Below are positions 18,283 through 26,597 of a stretch of DNA of 64,000 bases, piece by piece. The DNA comes from Perlabentimonas sp046542995. Lineage in GTDB: Bacteria > Bacteroidota > Bacteroidia > Bacteroidales > Tenuifilaceae. The number at the start of each line of letters is the position of its first letter. Within the stretch, counting starts at the first letter, position 1. The stretch lies in assembly GCA_046542995.1 (NCBI GenBank), contig JBKHAH010000002.1:1-64000 (forward strand), read 5' to 3'. Both the position numbers and the translations under genes were made by a program. Under the pieces are notes generated by a model. It did no database searches and was not told the DNA's origin. It saw only the letters and a program-made list of their open reading frames with translations.

Positions 18283-19677
18283 ATGCTAAGATGCTCAAAT
18301 AGCACAATGAGATTTCTAACCCTTCAACTATCTCTACTTGTATTGTTTAGCGTTATCCCCTTTACAGGAGCATCAAAAAATTACCACAAACTTATTAAGC
18401 AGGTTAGCGCTGGCATGGACTCCTCACAGGTTATTGATATTGCAGGCAATCCTAGCAAAACAATATCTGTTGAGCGCTGGTACTATAAAGCCGACCAGGT
18501 AGTTGTATCAAACAACGAAGTGGTTGATATTCGATTAAAATCTCGAAAAAAACCCGACATAAAAAAAAATCAGGACTTGGTAGGGCAACGTTCGGTTTCG
18601 CCTCTCAGAATTGGCATGAACACAACCGAAGTACTAGATATTGCTGGTCAACCAACTATTAAAGATATTGGAACCGACCTTTATTTTACGAACCGACACA
18701 GGGTTGAGATAACCCAAGGGAAGGTTTCTGATGTTGAAATGCATATTAAAAAGAACTTTGAGATTCTAGACTGGATAAGGCTTAACTTTGGGAAAGGTGG
18801 CCTGCTATTTATGAATATCACCATTGCCTTCATCATGTTTGGTGTAGCCCTTGAAATAAAAGTTAAGCAGTTTAAAAACATCATCATAAAACCAAAATCG
18901 ATACTTGTTGGCGTACTATCGCAATTTATTGCATTGCCAGCGGTAACATTCCTTATGATTTTAGTTGTTAACCCATCACCTAGCGTTGCGTTGGGAATGA
19001 TTTTAGTGGCGGCTTGTCCTGGCGGGAATGTTTCAAACTTCATATCCTCCCTGGCAAAGGCCAATATTGAACTATCAGTAAGCTTGACTGCAATAGCTAC
19101 CATTTCAGCAATTTTTATTACTCCTCTAAACTTTGCCCTTTGGGGCAGCCTCTACTCCGGAACGGCCGATTTGGTTATACCCATTAGCATTGATGCTTGG
19201 GAAATGATGAAAACCGTATTCGTTCTTTTAGGCATCCCCGTTGCTTTAGGTGTTTGGTTCTCCGACAGATATCCTGAAATTACTAGAATGATTGTTAAGC
19301 CCATAAAAATAATTTCAATACTAGTTTTTACCGGTTTTATTGTTGGTGCGCTAACATCAAACTTTAAATTTTTTCTTGAGTATATCCACCTAATTATACT
19401 GCTGGTGTTTATTCATAACTTGCTTGCCCTAACAACAGGTTACTCGTTAGCCACATTATTCAAGCTGCCACAAGCCGATAGGAGGACCCTAACAATTGAA
19501 ACAGGGATACAGAACTCAGGCTTGGGGCTTGTTCTTATTTTTAACCCGAACCTTTTTAATGGACTCGGTGGGATGGCTTTTGTTGCCGCTTGGTGGGGCA
19601 TTTGGCACATAATTGCAGGACTAGGAATTGCATCATACTGGTCAAGAAAGGCTCTGCCTCATAATGAAACAAATTAA
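18283..19677 (+). CDS. BASS-family transporter with two BamE/SmpA-like N-terminal repeats
   Basis: 464 residues with an unusual layout. After a signal-like hydrophobic start (a second ATG at 18307, MRFLTLQL..., gives a cleaner one) come two ~50-residue repeats (~36-87 and ~106-155) with the shared pattern GM(D/N)(S/T)(S/T)(Q/E)V(I/L)DIAG(N/Q)P, which resembles the SmpA/BamE small-lipoprotein fold. Residues ~170-455 form a bile acid:sodium symporter (BASS/SBF) domain with ACPGGNVSNF (~244-253) and about nine membrane segments. BASS carriers use sodium to move bile acids, pantoate, 2-keto acids or other organic anions. The repeats should be periplasmic if the start is a signal or anchor. The substrate is unknown. 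Confidence 0.82.
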   Translation: MLRCSNSTMRFLTLQLSLLVLFSVIPFTGASKNYHKLIKQVSAGMDSSQVIDIAGNPSKTISVERWYYKADQVVVSNNEVVDIRLKSRKKPDIKKNQDLVGQRSVSPLRIGMNTTEVLDIAGQPTIKDIGTDLYFTNRHRVEITQGKVSDVEMHIKKNFEILDWIRLNFGKGGLLFMNITIAFIMFGVALEIKVKQFKNIIIKPKSILVGVLSQFIALPAVTFLMILVVNPSPSVALGMILVAACPGGNVSNFISSLAKANIELSVSLTAIATISAIFITPLNFALWGSLYSGTADLVIPISIDAWEMMKTVFVLLGIPVALGVWFSDRYPEITRMIVKPIKIISILVFTGFIVGALTSNFKFFLEYIHLIILLVFIHNLLALTTGYSLATLFKLPQADRRTLTIETGIQNSGLGLVLIFNPNLFNGLGGMAFVAAWWGIWHIIAGLGIASYWSRKALPHNETN

Positions 19678-19688
19678 AAAATAAAGAT

Positions 19689-21074
19689 ATGCCAACTGAC
19701 AGAAGCATAATTGAGAAGTGGTCACTGACCTATCATACCCTAAAATTTTATGTTGATTTTTCGTTTAAGTTCTACTTTAGAACCACTTACAGCGGGAAAG
19801 AGAAAATCCCTTGGGATAAATCATTGATTTTTGCCCCTAATCACCAGAATGCCCTTATGGACGCTTTGGCCCTACTGAGCCTTAAAGTGTGGCAACCTGT
19901 TTACTTGGCGCGAGCCGATATTTTTAAAAAACCCCTTATTAATAAGATACTAACATTCCTCAAAATATTACCAATTTACCGCATGCGCGATGGTTTTGCC
20001 AGCCTCCAAAGAAACGATGAGGTTTTTAATAAAACCATGGATGTACTGAAGAATAAGAATGGGCTGGTGATTCTACCCGAAGGTAACCACGGCGATAAGA
20101 AGCAGCTCCGCCTCCCTTTAAAAAAAGGAATAGCCCGAATAGCGCTTCAAGCGGAAGATGCTAGCAATGGAAATCTTGATATATACATAGTACCTGTAGG
20201 GCTAGATTATAAAAACTACGTGAAAGTTGGTAGTAAACTTCACATAAGGTTTGGTACTCCCATCAGGGTTAAATCTTTCTTAAAGCATTACGACAATAAT
20301 CCTGCTAAAGCATACAACATGTTGCTAAACCATTTGCAGGATGGTATGCGCTCCGAAATGATTGACATTGATGATAGTCAGTATTACTCTGCAATAAAAA
20401 TTATTTTAGACACCTTTACAAGGGAGTACCTGACAAGTTTAAACCTGAAGCAAACGCACCAGAACGAAGTAGATGCTCAGATAAAAATACTAAAGAAGAT
20501 TAAGACGTTTAGGGAGAAAAAACCTGATAGTTTCTTGCTACTGGCTGCAGATGCGCTTGAATACAGAATGCTCCTAAACCGAAGGAAAATTGACCCAGCT
20601 ATTTATCCTATGACAACCATACAGAAGTGGTACCAAATTCCAAAGATTCTTCTTCTTATTGCTACACTTCCCCTCTTTGTAGCATCGTTTGTTAATAATA
20701 TCTTTCCCATTGGCATCTCAAATATTTTAAGCAAAAAGTTTACCGACAAGCAATTTGTAAGTAGTGTACGCTATACAGTTGGTTTAGTGCTTACCCCTAT
20801 TTTTTACCTGCTACAGGTTGCTGCTATTGCAATTATAACCAAAAGCTTGGTATTTACCTTGGCCTATTTTGCTTTCTGCCTACTTAGCATGTTTATAACA
20901 TTTGAGTGGAAAAAAGTTGCGGTTTTAACAAATGAAAGATTGCGCGAGTTTTTCTTTAACACCTTCAGGGCACGCAAGATGGAACGAGTTAAGGAGCTGA
21001 ACAAGTCCATTAATCAGCAGCTTAAACAAATAATTACGTTTAATGAAGAGGAAGATTATCTGGGGGTTCAATAA
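19689..21074 (+). CDS. 1-acyl-glycerol-3-phosphate acyltransferase-like membrane protein (PlsC domain)
   Basis: 461 residues. The N-terminal ~230 residues form a PlsC/LPLAT domain: APNHQNALMDALAL carries the NHx5D form of the catalytic box seen in GPAT/DHAPAT-like bacterial subfamilies, and VILPEGNHGDKKQL gives the EG block. Two hydrophobic hairpins near residues ~315-345 and ~360-405 anchor the C-terminal part. Such proteins acylate glycerol-phosphate or lysophosphatidate. The gene is 11 bp after the BASS fusion gene and shares a strand with gpsA, which makes glycerol-3-phosphate. A role in phospholipid synthesis is likely; the exact acceptor is not shown by the sequence. Confidence 0.85.
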   Translation: MPTDRSIIEKWSLTYHTLKFYVDFSFKFYFRTTYSGKEKIPWDKSLIFAPNHQNALMDALALLSLKVWQPVYLARADIFKKPLINKILTFLKILPIYRMRDGFASLQRNDEVFNKTMDVLKNKNGLVILPEGNHGDKKQLRLPLKKGIARIALQAEDASNGNLDIYIVPVGLDYKNYVKVGSKLHIRFGTPIRVKSFLKHYDNNPAKAYNMLLNHLQDGMRSEMIDIDDSQYYSAIKIILDTFTREYLTSLNLKQTHQNEVDAQIKILKKIKTFREKKPDSFLLLAADALEYRMLLNRRKIDPAIYPMTTIQKWYQIPKILLLIATLPLFVASFVNNIFPIGISNILSKKFTDKQFVSSVRYTVGLVLTPIFYLLQVAAIAIITKSLVFTLAYFAFCLLSMFITFEWKKVAVLTNERLREFFFNTFRARKMERVKELNKSINQQLKQIITFNEEEDYLGVQ

Positions 21075-21089
21075 TTATATTGTTGCGAA

Positions 21090-21701
21090 TTATTTTCTGT
21101 AGGCCTCTCCTTTCATTACAACAACCGGCGGATCTCCATAAGCTCTGTGATGAAGAACCTCTATTATTAAAACCATATCGGCTCTTCTCAAAGCGGCTTC
21201 CTTCTTAATTGCAATTTCAGCGTTTGTTTCCAACGTGGTGGTCTTTAAAAACTGAGATCTGCTTATCGCCTCCCTCCTAATTTCTAAATCACCAACTTTT
21301 ACCATGCCGCTTACCTCATCAGCATTTCGGGTAACCTCAACACCTCTCCAATCTTTAGCCTTACTACCATCATTGGATCTTCCTTCCAGGTACCGCTTGG
21401 TTCCGTCCCTGTATAGAATCGCCTCCACCTCGTCCTTGTCAACCCAATCAACATTATCAACTCCTGTTTCCGAGAAAAAAACGAACTTATCTGAAATCTC
21501 TTTGACTTTAACCGACCTCTCGGTTCCATCTGCCATTATAAGTTTGTCAAACTTTTCTTGTTCAGCCGTATCGGTTTTACTAACAGAATCTGGCTCCTCT
21601 TGTGAAGCCAAATATGTGCCATGTAAATTATTTCCATGAGTAAAAGCTACCGAAACCATCAGTAGCATGCTGATTAAAGCACACAACCTCTTCATATCCA
21701 T
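21090..21701 (-). CDS. Exported protein of unknown function
   Basis: 203 residues starting MDMKRL, with a signal peptide over the first ~24. The mature part begins with a Ser/Asp/Glu-rich stretch and then has a repeated short beta-type pattern ending in (D/G)GT(E/K)R, seen as IMADGTERSVKVKEIS and ILYRDGTKRYLEG, typical of small Bacteroidota periplasmic proteins that relate a 'data' strand to a following loop. The C-terminal ~60 residues are predicted alpha/beta (AEIAIKKEAALRRADMVLII). I cannot assign a function. It is a single gene, convergent with the acyltransferase gene 15 bp away and divergent from the next surface-protein gene. Confidence 0.65.
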   Translation of the reverse strand: MDMKRLCALISMLLMVSVAFTHGNNLHGTYLASQEEPDSVSKTDTAEQEKFDKLIMADGTERSVKVKEISDKFVFFSETGVDNVDWVDKDEVEAILYRDGTKRYLEGRSNDGSKAKDWRGVEVTRNADEVSGMVKVGDLEIRREAISRSQFLKTTTLETNAEIAIKKEAALRRADMVLIIEVLHHRAYGDPPVVVMKGEAYRK

Positions 21702-21882
21702 TCTTTTTAATTAATACAAAATTAAAAAAATCAATCCACTCTACCTACATCACATCCAATTATTTATTGACTAATAATAAACTCCAACTAAAAATAATTT
21801 AAAAAGTGCATAGGGTAAACTTACACTTAAAGGTCATAGTAGTGAGTAAAGATAATTGTTAATCCCTTAATTCGATAAAATT

Positions 21883-23145
21883 ATGAAAACACTAAAAAAA
21901 ACAATCCGGCACATGAGCATGATCTCCCTGGTCATACTCTTCCTTAGCTCTGCAATGGCTCAGAATGGAAGTAATTTCACCACAGTCACTGGTCAACTTA
22001 AGGATGCAAAAACTAACGACGGGCTATTCTTTGCATACGTTACCATTCCTGGCTCTCACGTAGGTACAGTGACCAATAGCGAAGGTTTCTTTACCTTAAA
22101 GATTGGCGAAAACCTGAACCCTCCTGAAATTGAATTCTCTCACCTTGGGTACAAAGACAAACGAGTACCTCTTTCAGATTTACGGGGAGAAGAAGTAGAG
22201 ATTCATCTTGAACCATCCTCTATCCCAATTGATGGAGTAACTGTGCGCCCAGCAGATCCTAGAAAACTGGTGAGCGACGCTTTTAAAAAAGTGAACGAGA
22301 ACTATAGCAATCAGGCTAATATGCTATCCGGTTTTTACCGCGAAACAATAAAACAGCGCTGGAGATATATTTCAATATCAGAGGCTGTGGTTGATATCTA
22401 CAAAGCACCATATACCGCATTCACCAGAAGCGACAGGGTAAGAATTTTTAAGGGTCGTAAAAGCACTAACGTCAAGCGTGCCGATACCCTTGCCGTTAAG
22501 TTACAAGGTGGCCCACGCGTTTCGCTACTACTTGATGTTGTGAAAAACAACGAGCTACTATTCTTCGAGAATGATCTTAACTATTACGAATTTACCCTTG
22601 AGGACATGGTTACAATTGACGAAAAGGTAAACTACGTAATTCGATTTAAGCAGAAATCTCACATTCCTACTCCATTATACTACGGAAGGCTATATATAGA
22701 TACTGAGAACCTAGCTATTACCAACGCACAGTTTAGCCTAAATCTTGAGAATGAGGATGAAGCCGCAAACCTGTTCGTTCTCCGCAAACCAAGAGGGGTT
22801 AAACTTACACCTACCAGCACATCGTACTATGTAAGCTACATTGAGCAAGATGGTGTTTACTACTTAAATTACGTGAGAAACGAGCTGTCGTTTAAGGCCA
22901 ATTGGAAAAGTAGAATTTTCAACTCGAACTATTCTATAACAGCGGAGCTTGCTATAACCGATAGAGACTTTACCAATGCTGAAAGGTTCCCCTACAGGGA
23001 AAGCTTTAAAGAAAGGGATATTATGTCAGATGCTGTGGAGGCTTTTAACGACGATGATTTCTGGGGTGAACACAATTACATTCGCCCCGAAGAGTCAATT
23101 GAGAGAGCAATTGAAAGATATGGAAGAAGGTTAATTAGAGAATAA
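21883..23145 (+). CDS. Exported carboxypeptidase-regulatory-like domain protein
   Basis: 420 residues. After a signal peptide (~1-26) comes a CarbopepD_reg_2 beta-sandwich (~34-112; VTGQLKDAKTNDGLFFAYVT, GTVTNSEGFFTLKI, FSHLGYKDKRV), followed by a ~290-residue beta-rich domain (FYRETIKQRWRYISISEAVV, YYGRLYIDTENLAITNAQF). The second domain is shared with the product of 24826-26427, its clear paralogue, which adds an STN domain. There is no plug or TonB-barrel segment. The large domain's GxLYIDTxxxAI strands recall LolA-type folds, but that is only a suggestion. It lies just upstream of an ECF sigma/FecR pair on the same strand. Confidence 0.8.
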   Translation: MKTLKKTIRHMSMISLVILFLSSAMAQNGSNFTTVTGQLKDAKTNDGLFFAYVTIPGSHVGTVTNSEGFFTLKIGENLNPPEIEFSHLGYKDKRVPLSDLRGEEVEIHLEPSSIPIDGVTVRPADPRKLVSDAFKKVNENYSNQANMLSGFYRETIKQRWRYISISEAVVDIYKAPYTAFTRSDRVRIFKGRKSTNVKRADTLAVKLQGGPRVSLLLDVVKNNELLFFENDLNYYEFTLEDMVTIDEKVNYVIRFKQKSHIPTPLYYGRLYIDTENLAITNAQFSLNLENEDEAANLFVLRKPRGVKLTPTSTSYYVSYIEQDGVYYLNYVRNELSFKANWKSRIFNSNYSITAELAITDRDFTNAERFPYRESFKERDIMSDAVEAFNDDDFWGEHNYIRPEESIERAIERYGRRLIRE

Positions 23146-23150
23146 ATACC

Positions 23151-23196
23151 AATAGCAACTTCCTGCCCTGCCAATGCAAGGCAGGATATTGCTATT
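23151..23196 (+). other. Two-tier inverted repeat between the surface-protein gene and the ECF sigma gene
   Basis: Six bases after the stop codon, AATAGCAA (23151-23158) pairs with TTGCTATT (23189-23196), and inside this TCCTGCC (23161-23167) pairs with GGCAGGA (23180-23186). The loop is 12 nt. No T-run follows on the plus strand, so it is not a classical terminator; it may stabilise the mRNA 3' end or end transcription inefficiently. Confidence 0.55.
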
Positions 23197-23237
23197 AAAA
23201 CAATAGAATAATTTAGGTAGCTTTCTCTCATTCTGTG

Positions 23238-23245
23238 TATCTTTG
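23238..23245 (+). promoter_or_regulatory. ECF sigma gene promoter, -7 element
   Basis: TATCTTTG is a perfect housekeeping -7 box 18 bp before the ATG of the sigma gene; TTTAGG at 23212-23217 is a fair -33 candidate. This suggests basal expression of the sigma/FecR pair from the main sigma factor rather than only autoregulation. Confidence 0.55.
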
Positions 23246-23262
23246 GCGTAAAGAAATATAAA

Positions 23263-23817
23263 ATGGATCTTGTCTTCAGATCGTCGCATAAAAAAATCCG
23301 GCAGGACAACGTAAAGGAATTCGAAAAGGTTTTTCGGAAACTTTACAAACCCCTCTGCCTTTATGCTTTTAGGTTTCTGGTTGATATGGATTCTGCCGAA
23401 GAGATAGTTCAAGATCTGTTTTACAACTATTGGAAAAAAAGGAAGAGCATTACCATTGATACATCTTTAAAATCGTACCTATACCAAGCTGTAAAGCATA
23501 AGTGCTATAAAGAAATTGACCATGCTGCCGTAAAAGAAAAGTATTCCAACGAAACAAAGCATTTTGCGGAAAGCAACAGCAATGAAGATACAAGTACAAT
23601 AGAAACAGCCGAACTTGCACAGATAATTGACGATACTCTTAACCAGCTGCCTGATAGGTGCCGGCAGGTATTTGAACTTAGCCGATTCGAAGGATTAAAA
23701 TATCATGAAATAGCAAAAAAACTATCAATATCAATAAAAACCGTTGAGGCTAACATGGGTAAAGCCTTAAAACTATTCAGGGTTAACCTAAAAGAATACC
23801 GACAAATTACTTGTTAA
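23263..23817 (+). CDS. ECF-type RNA polymerase sigma factor
   Basis: 184 residues of the sigma-70 family with region 2 (AYRFLVDMDSAEEIVQDLFYNYW-type helix, here around residues 25-60) and region 4 with its helix-turn-helix (LNQLPDRCRQVFELSRFEGL ... IAKKLSISIKTVEANMGKAL). This is the Bacteroidota sigma-70 expansion family usually found with FecR anti-sigma factors and outer-membrane receptors. fecR starts 11 bp later. Here the gene downstream of fecR is not a SusC-like receptor but a protein with an STN domain and no barrel, so the input signal is unusual. Confidence 0.92.
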   Translation: MDLVFRSSHKKIRQDNVKEFEKVFRKLYKPLCLYAFRFLVDMDSAEEIVQDLFYNYWKKRKSITIDTSLKSYLYQAVKHKCYKEIDHAAVKEKYSNETKHFAESNSNEDTSTIETAELAQIIDDTLNQLPDRCRQVFELSRFEGLKYHEIAKKLSISIKTVEANMGKALKLFRVNLKEYRQITC

Positions 23818-23828
23818 GCGAATGAACC

Positions 23829-24836
23829 ATGAAGCTAAATATTAATAACTCAGCCCATACTGAAATAATTGCAAAATACATCACGGGAGAGATGAATGAG
23901 GAGGAGACCGCTCAATTCAATAAGGTTCTTAACAAGCATCCCGAGAATAGAACGATTGTAAATAAAATGAAGAACGACTGGAATCTTATAGGAAGCAGCA
24001 AGGTGCATGCACCAAGCACAGACAAAGCCTGGTGTACCCTTTTCAACAAGCTTGAAAGGGATAACCTAATACCCCAACAAGCCAAGGCCATTCCCATATA
24101 TAAAACGCAATGGGGCAAGTGGGCTGCAACGGTTGCCCTTATTGTTGCAGTTGGCTCAATTGTTTCACTACTCGCAATTTGGGGACAACCTACCGTGGTG
24201 CAATCAGGTCAAGACTCATCAACGCTTGTGCACACCCTGGCCGATGGTAGCACCGTTTACTTAAAGGCTAACACCAAGCTAAAATACTCAAAACGTTTTA
24301 GTAGAACTGATAGAAGCGTTTCCCTTAGCGGTGAAGCTTTCTTCGATATTGAGTCCAACCCCAAAAAACCTTTCGTAGTTAACACCAACAAGGCAACCAT
24401 TGCTGTGTTAGGAACTTCCTTTACCGTTAAATCAAACACGAACGATTTTCTTGATGTACTTGTTGAAACCGGGACAGTAAGCGTTTCATTAAAAAACAGA
24501 ACGGAAACTTTGGTGGCAAAAGCAAATGAAAGGATTACTTTATCAGAAGGAAAACTAGCAAAAACCACCGTTAGTAATAGCCTTCAGGACAAATGGAGAA
24601 CAAACCGCTTGCAATTTAAAGATGAAACCATAGAAAGCATTATTCAGGTTATTAATAAAACCTACGGAACCAACATTATTTTAGGCTCACAAGGTATAGC
24701 ACAACGCAGGCTAACCGTTACATTCCAAAATAATTCAATCAACTCAATGGTTGAGATAATTAGCGCAACATTAAACCTAAATACTAATTATTCTGAGAAT
24801 TCAATAATTCTTACAGATCCAATGCATGAAGAATAG
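23829..24836 (+). CDS. FecR family anti-sigma factor
   Basis: 335 residues. The cytoplasmic N-terminal ~90 residues (YITGEMNEEETAQF) should hold the sigma factor; a single membrane helix follows (~97-117); the periplasmic part has the FecR domain (LADGSTVYLKANTKLKYSKR, SLSGEAFFDI, VNTNKATIAVLGTSFTV) and a C-terminal DUF4974/secretin-like segment (LQFKDETIESIIQVINKTYG). FecR proteins release their sigma factor after contact with the STN domain of an outer-membrane partner and proteolysis. Its last 11 bases overlap the start of the next gene, which carries an STN domain, so the partner is very probably that product. Confidence 0.92.
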   Translation: MKLNINNSAHTEIIAKYITGEMNEEETAQFNKVLNKHPENRTIVNKMKNDWNLIGSSKVHAPSTDKAWCTLFNKLERDNLIPQQAKAIPIYKTQWGKWAATVALIVAVGSIVSLLAIWGQPTVVQSGQDSSTLVHTLADGSTVYLKANTKLKYSKRFSRTDRSVSLSGEAFFDIESNPKKPFVVNTNKATIAVLGTSFTVKSNTNDFLDVLVETGTVSVSLKNRTETLVAKANERITLSEGKLAKTTVSNSLQDKWRTNRLQFKDETIESIIQVINKTYGTNIILGSQGIAQRRLTVTFQNNSINSMVEIISATLNLNTNYSENSIILTDPMHEE

Positions 24837-26427
24837 TAGAGTATTCTCTATATGGCTACCTCTAAAAAAAACAACCTACTCTGTTGTCTTGGTTACGCTA
24901 TGCTTCTTTTGCACCACAGCCAAATGCTTTGCTCAAGAAAAAGATTCAATTCTTCAGAAACAAATATCCCTAAGTAGACAGTTCACAACAGTTTACAAAG
25001 CGCTGAATCAAATTTCTGATAGCACGGGCATTCTATTCGCATACGACAGCAGAATAGTTAAAAGCGATAGGAGAATTAGAATAGACAAGACCAAAAGATC
25101 TCTCTCGCAAACCCTTATTCAAATACTAAATGACTCAACCCTAAAGTTTGAACCCATTGATCAACACATACTCATTTACCGTGACTCCGCAGTATCCTCC
25201 CTAAAAAGAACTTTACAACCAACTGATTCTCTTAAAAATTTCACCGTTAAGGGAAGGGTGCTTGACTCTGAAACACAAACACCAATTGCATACGCTACCG
25301 TTGGAGTTCCAGATTACGCACTGGGGAATGTATCAAACCTCGACGGAGTATTTACCCTCAAAATACCAATGTTTTTAAAGGATAGCACCCTGAAAATTTC
25401 TCATATCGGTTACAAACCAAAATCAATCTCCATTAGCATTCTTAAAAAAGAACCTGTTGATATATACCTAACTACCGATTACATATCAATACAGGAAGTT
25501 ATCATTCGAAATATCGACCCACTATCGCTTTTAAAAGAGGCTCTATCTAAAGTTGATAAGAACTACTCTTCGCAACCCACATACCTCAACTCTTTCTACC
25601 GGGAGGGTGTTGTAAAAAACAACAAGTACCAGAATTACTCCGAAGCAATCTTCTCAATATACAAACCGCCCTATTCAAGTAGATTTACTAACGAACAGGT
25701 GAAACTGCTAAAGTCCAGAAAAACTCAAAATATTAACGCGTCTGATACTCTTAGCATAAAACTTCGTGGGGGAATTAATAGCATCCTACAACTTGATATC
25801 ATCAAGAACCTGCCTTCATTTTTAGAGCACGAATACTGGAAGTACTTTAACTACACCAGAAAAGACATTGTTTCATACCAAGATAAAATTGCCTACGAAA
25901 TTACATTTGAACAGAAGGAGCATATAACCAAACCCTTATTCAAGGGCAAACTTTATATTGATACAGAAACTTTTGCAATAGTTGGTGCTAAGTTCGAAGT
26001 GAACCCTCGCTACATCTCTTCTGTAACAAGCCAATATGTATATAAAACAAACTGGCGCTTTAGAATTAAGCCTGTTAGCATTCGTTACTCTGTTTCGTAC
26101 TCTCAAACAAATAATAAATACCACCTGTCGCATATTCGTGGTGATTTGCATTTTAAATACCGAAAAAGAAGAACCCTGTTCTACAATCCTTTCCACACAT
26201 TTTTCGAGTTGGCTGTTAGCCAGGTAAGCACTTCCGATGTCAACAAATTTCATAGGAAAGAAACAGCATCAACCTCCACGGTCTTTTTTGATGAGAGATT
26301 AGAATACGACCCAGAATTCTGGAGAGATTTTAACATTATCCTACCCGAGGGAAACGTTAAGGAAGCCCTTGAACAGATAGATGCAAAAATTGAAAATATC
26401 GTTATTGAAGAGGATGACACTAAATAA
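24826..26427 (+). CDS. STN plus carboxypeptidase-regulatory domain protein lacking a TonB barrel
   Basis: 533 residues: signal peptide (~1-36), an STN domain (~43-112; YKALNQISDSTGILFAYDS, LIQILNDSTLKFEP), a CarbopepD_reg_2 domain (~138-216) and a ~300-residue domain shared with the product of 21883-23145 (both have FYRE, the SIYKPPY/DIYKAPY motif, SIKLRGG/AVKLQGG and GKLYIDTETFAIVGA/GRLYIDTENLAITNA). A SusC-type receptor would have plug and barrel after the second domain; here they are replaced. The gene overlaps fecR by 11 bp, so this is likely the signal transducer of the sigma system. The ligand is unknown. Confidence 0.82.
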   Translation: MKNSRVFSIWLPLKKTTYSVVLVTLCFFCTTAKCFAQEKDSILQKQISLSRQFTTVYKALNQISDSTGILFAYDSRIVKSDRRIRIDKTKRSLSQTLIQILNDSTLKFEPIDQHILIYRDSAVSSLKRTLQPTDSLKNFTVKGRVLDSETQTPIAYATVGVPDYALGNVSNLDGVFTLKIPMFLKDSTLKISHIGYKPKSISISILKKEPVDIYLTTDYISIQEVIIRNIDPLSLLKEALSKVDKNYSSQPTYLNSFYREGVVKNNKYQNYSEAIFSIYKPPYSSRFTNEQVKLLKSRKTQNINASDTLSIKLRGGINSILQLDIIKNLPSFLEHEYWKYFNYTRKDIVSYQDKIAYEITFEQKEHITKPLFKGKLYIDTETFAIVGAKFEVNPRYISSVTSQYVYKTNWRFRIKPVSIRYSVSYSQTNNKYHLSHIRGDLHFKYRKRRTLFYNPFHTFFELAVSQVSTSDVNKFHRKETASTSTVFFDERLEYDPEFWRDFNIILPEGNVKEALEQIDAKIENIVIEEDDTK

Positions 26428-26454
26428 ATCATTAACATCTATAACATCAAAAAA

Positions 26455-26485
26455 TTTCCTTTTAAGCTCAAACTAATTATATTTG
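26455..26485 (+). promoter_or_regulatory. Putative suf operon promoter
   Basis: TTTC at 26455-26458 and TATATTTG at 26478-26485 have the exact 19-bp spacing. Transcription would begin near 26492 and leave a leader of ~105 nt before sufB that contains the inverted repeat at 26512-26533. A weaker -7-like sequence (GATCTTTAG) near 26564 is an alternative. Confidence 0.5.
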
Positions 26486-26511
26486 TATTTTATTTAGATT
26501 GATTCTACGTT

Positions 26512-26533
26512 TTCTGTTAAATGTTTAACAGAA
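26512..26533 (+). promoter_or_regulatory. Perfect 10-bp inverted repeat before sufB, likely operator
   Basis: TTCTGTTAAA (26512-26521), a TG spacer, and TTTAACAGAA (26524-26533) form a perfect dyad with two 10-bp arms, 64 bp before sufB. There is no T-run, and the A/T-rich centre with a 2-nt spacer is more like a dimeric repressor site than an RNA hairpin. It lies about 20-40 bp downstream of the start expected from the promoter at 26455-26485. The protein that binds is not identifiable here. Confidence 0.6.
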
Positions 26534-26597
26534 GTCTGAACAAATACATGCTTCTTGTGTTGGATCTTTAGAGTTTATTAAAAAACAAACATTATTA

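Noticed and set aside
18681..19103. 140-codon antisense frame over the BASS fusion gene
   Set aside because: Shadow of a clear membrane-protein gene; no own promoter or domain.
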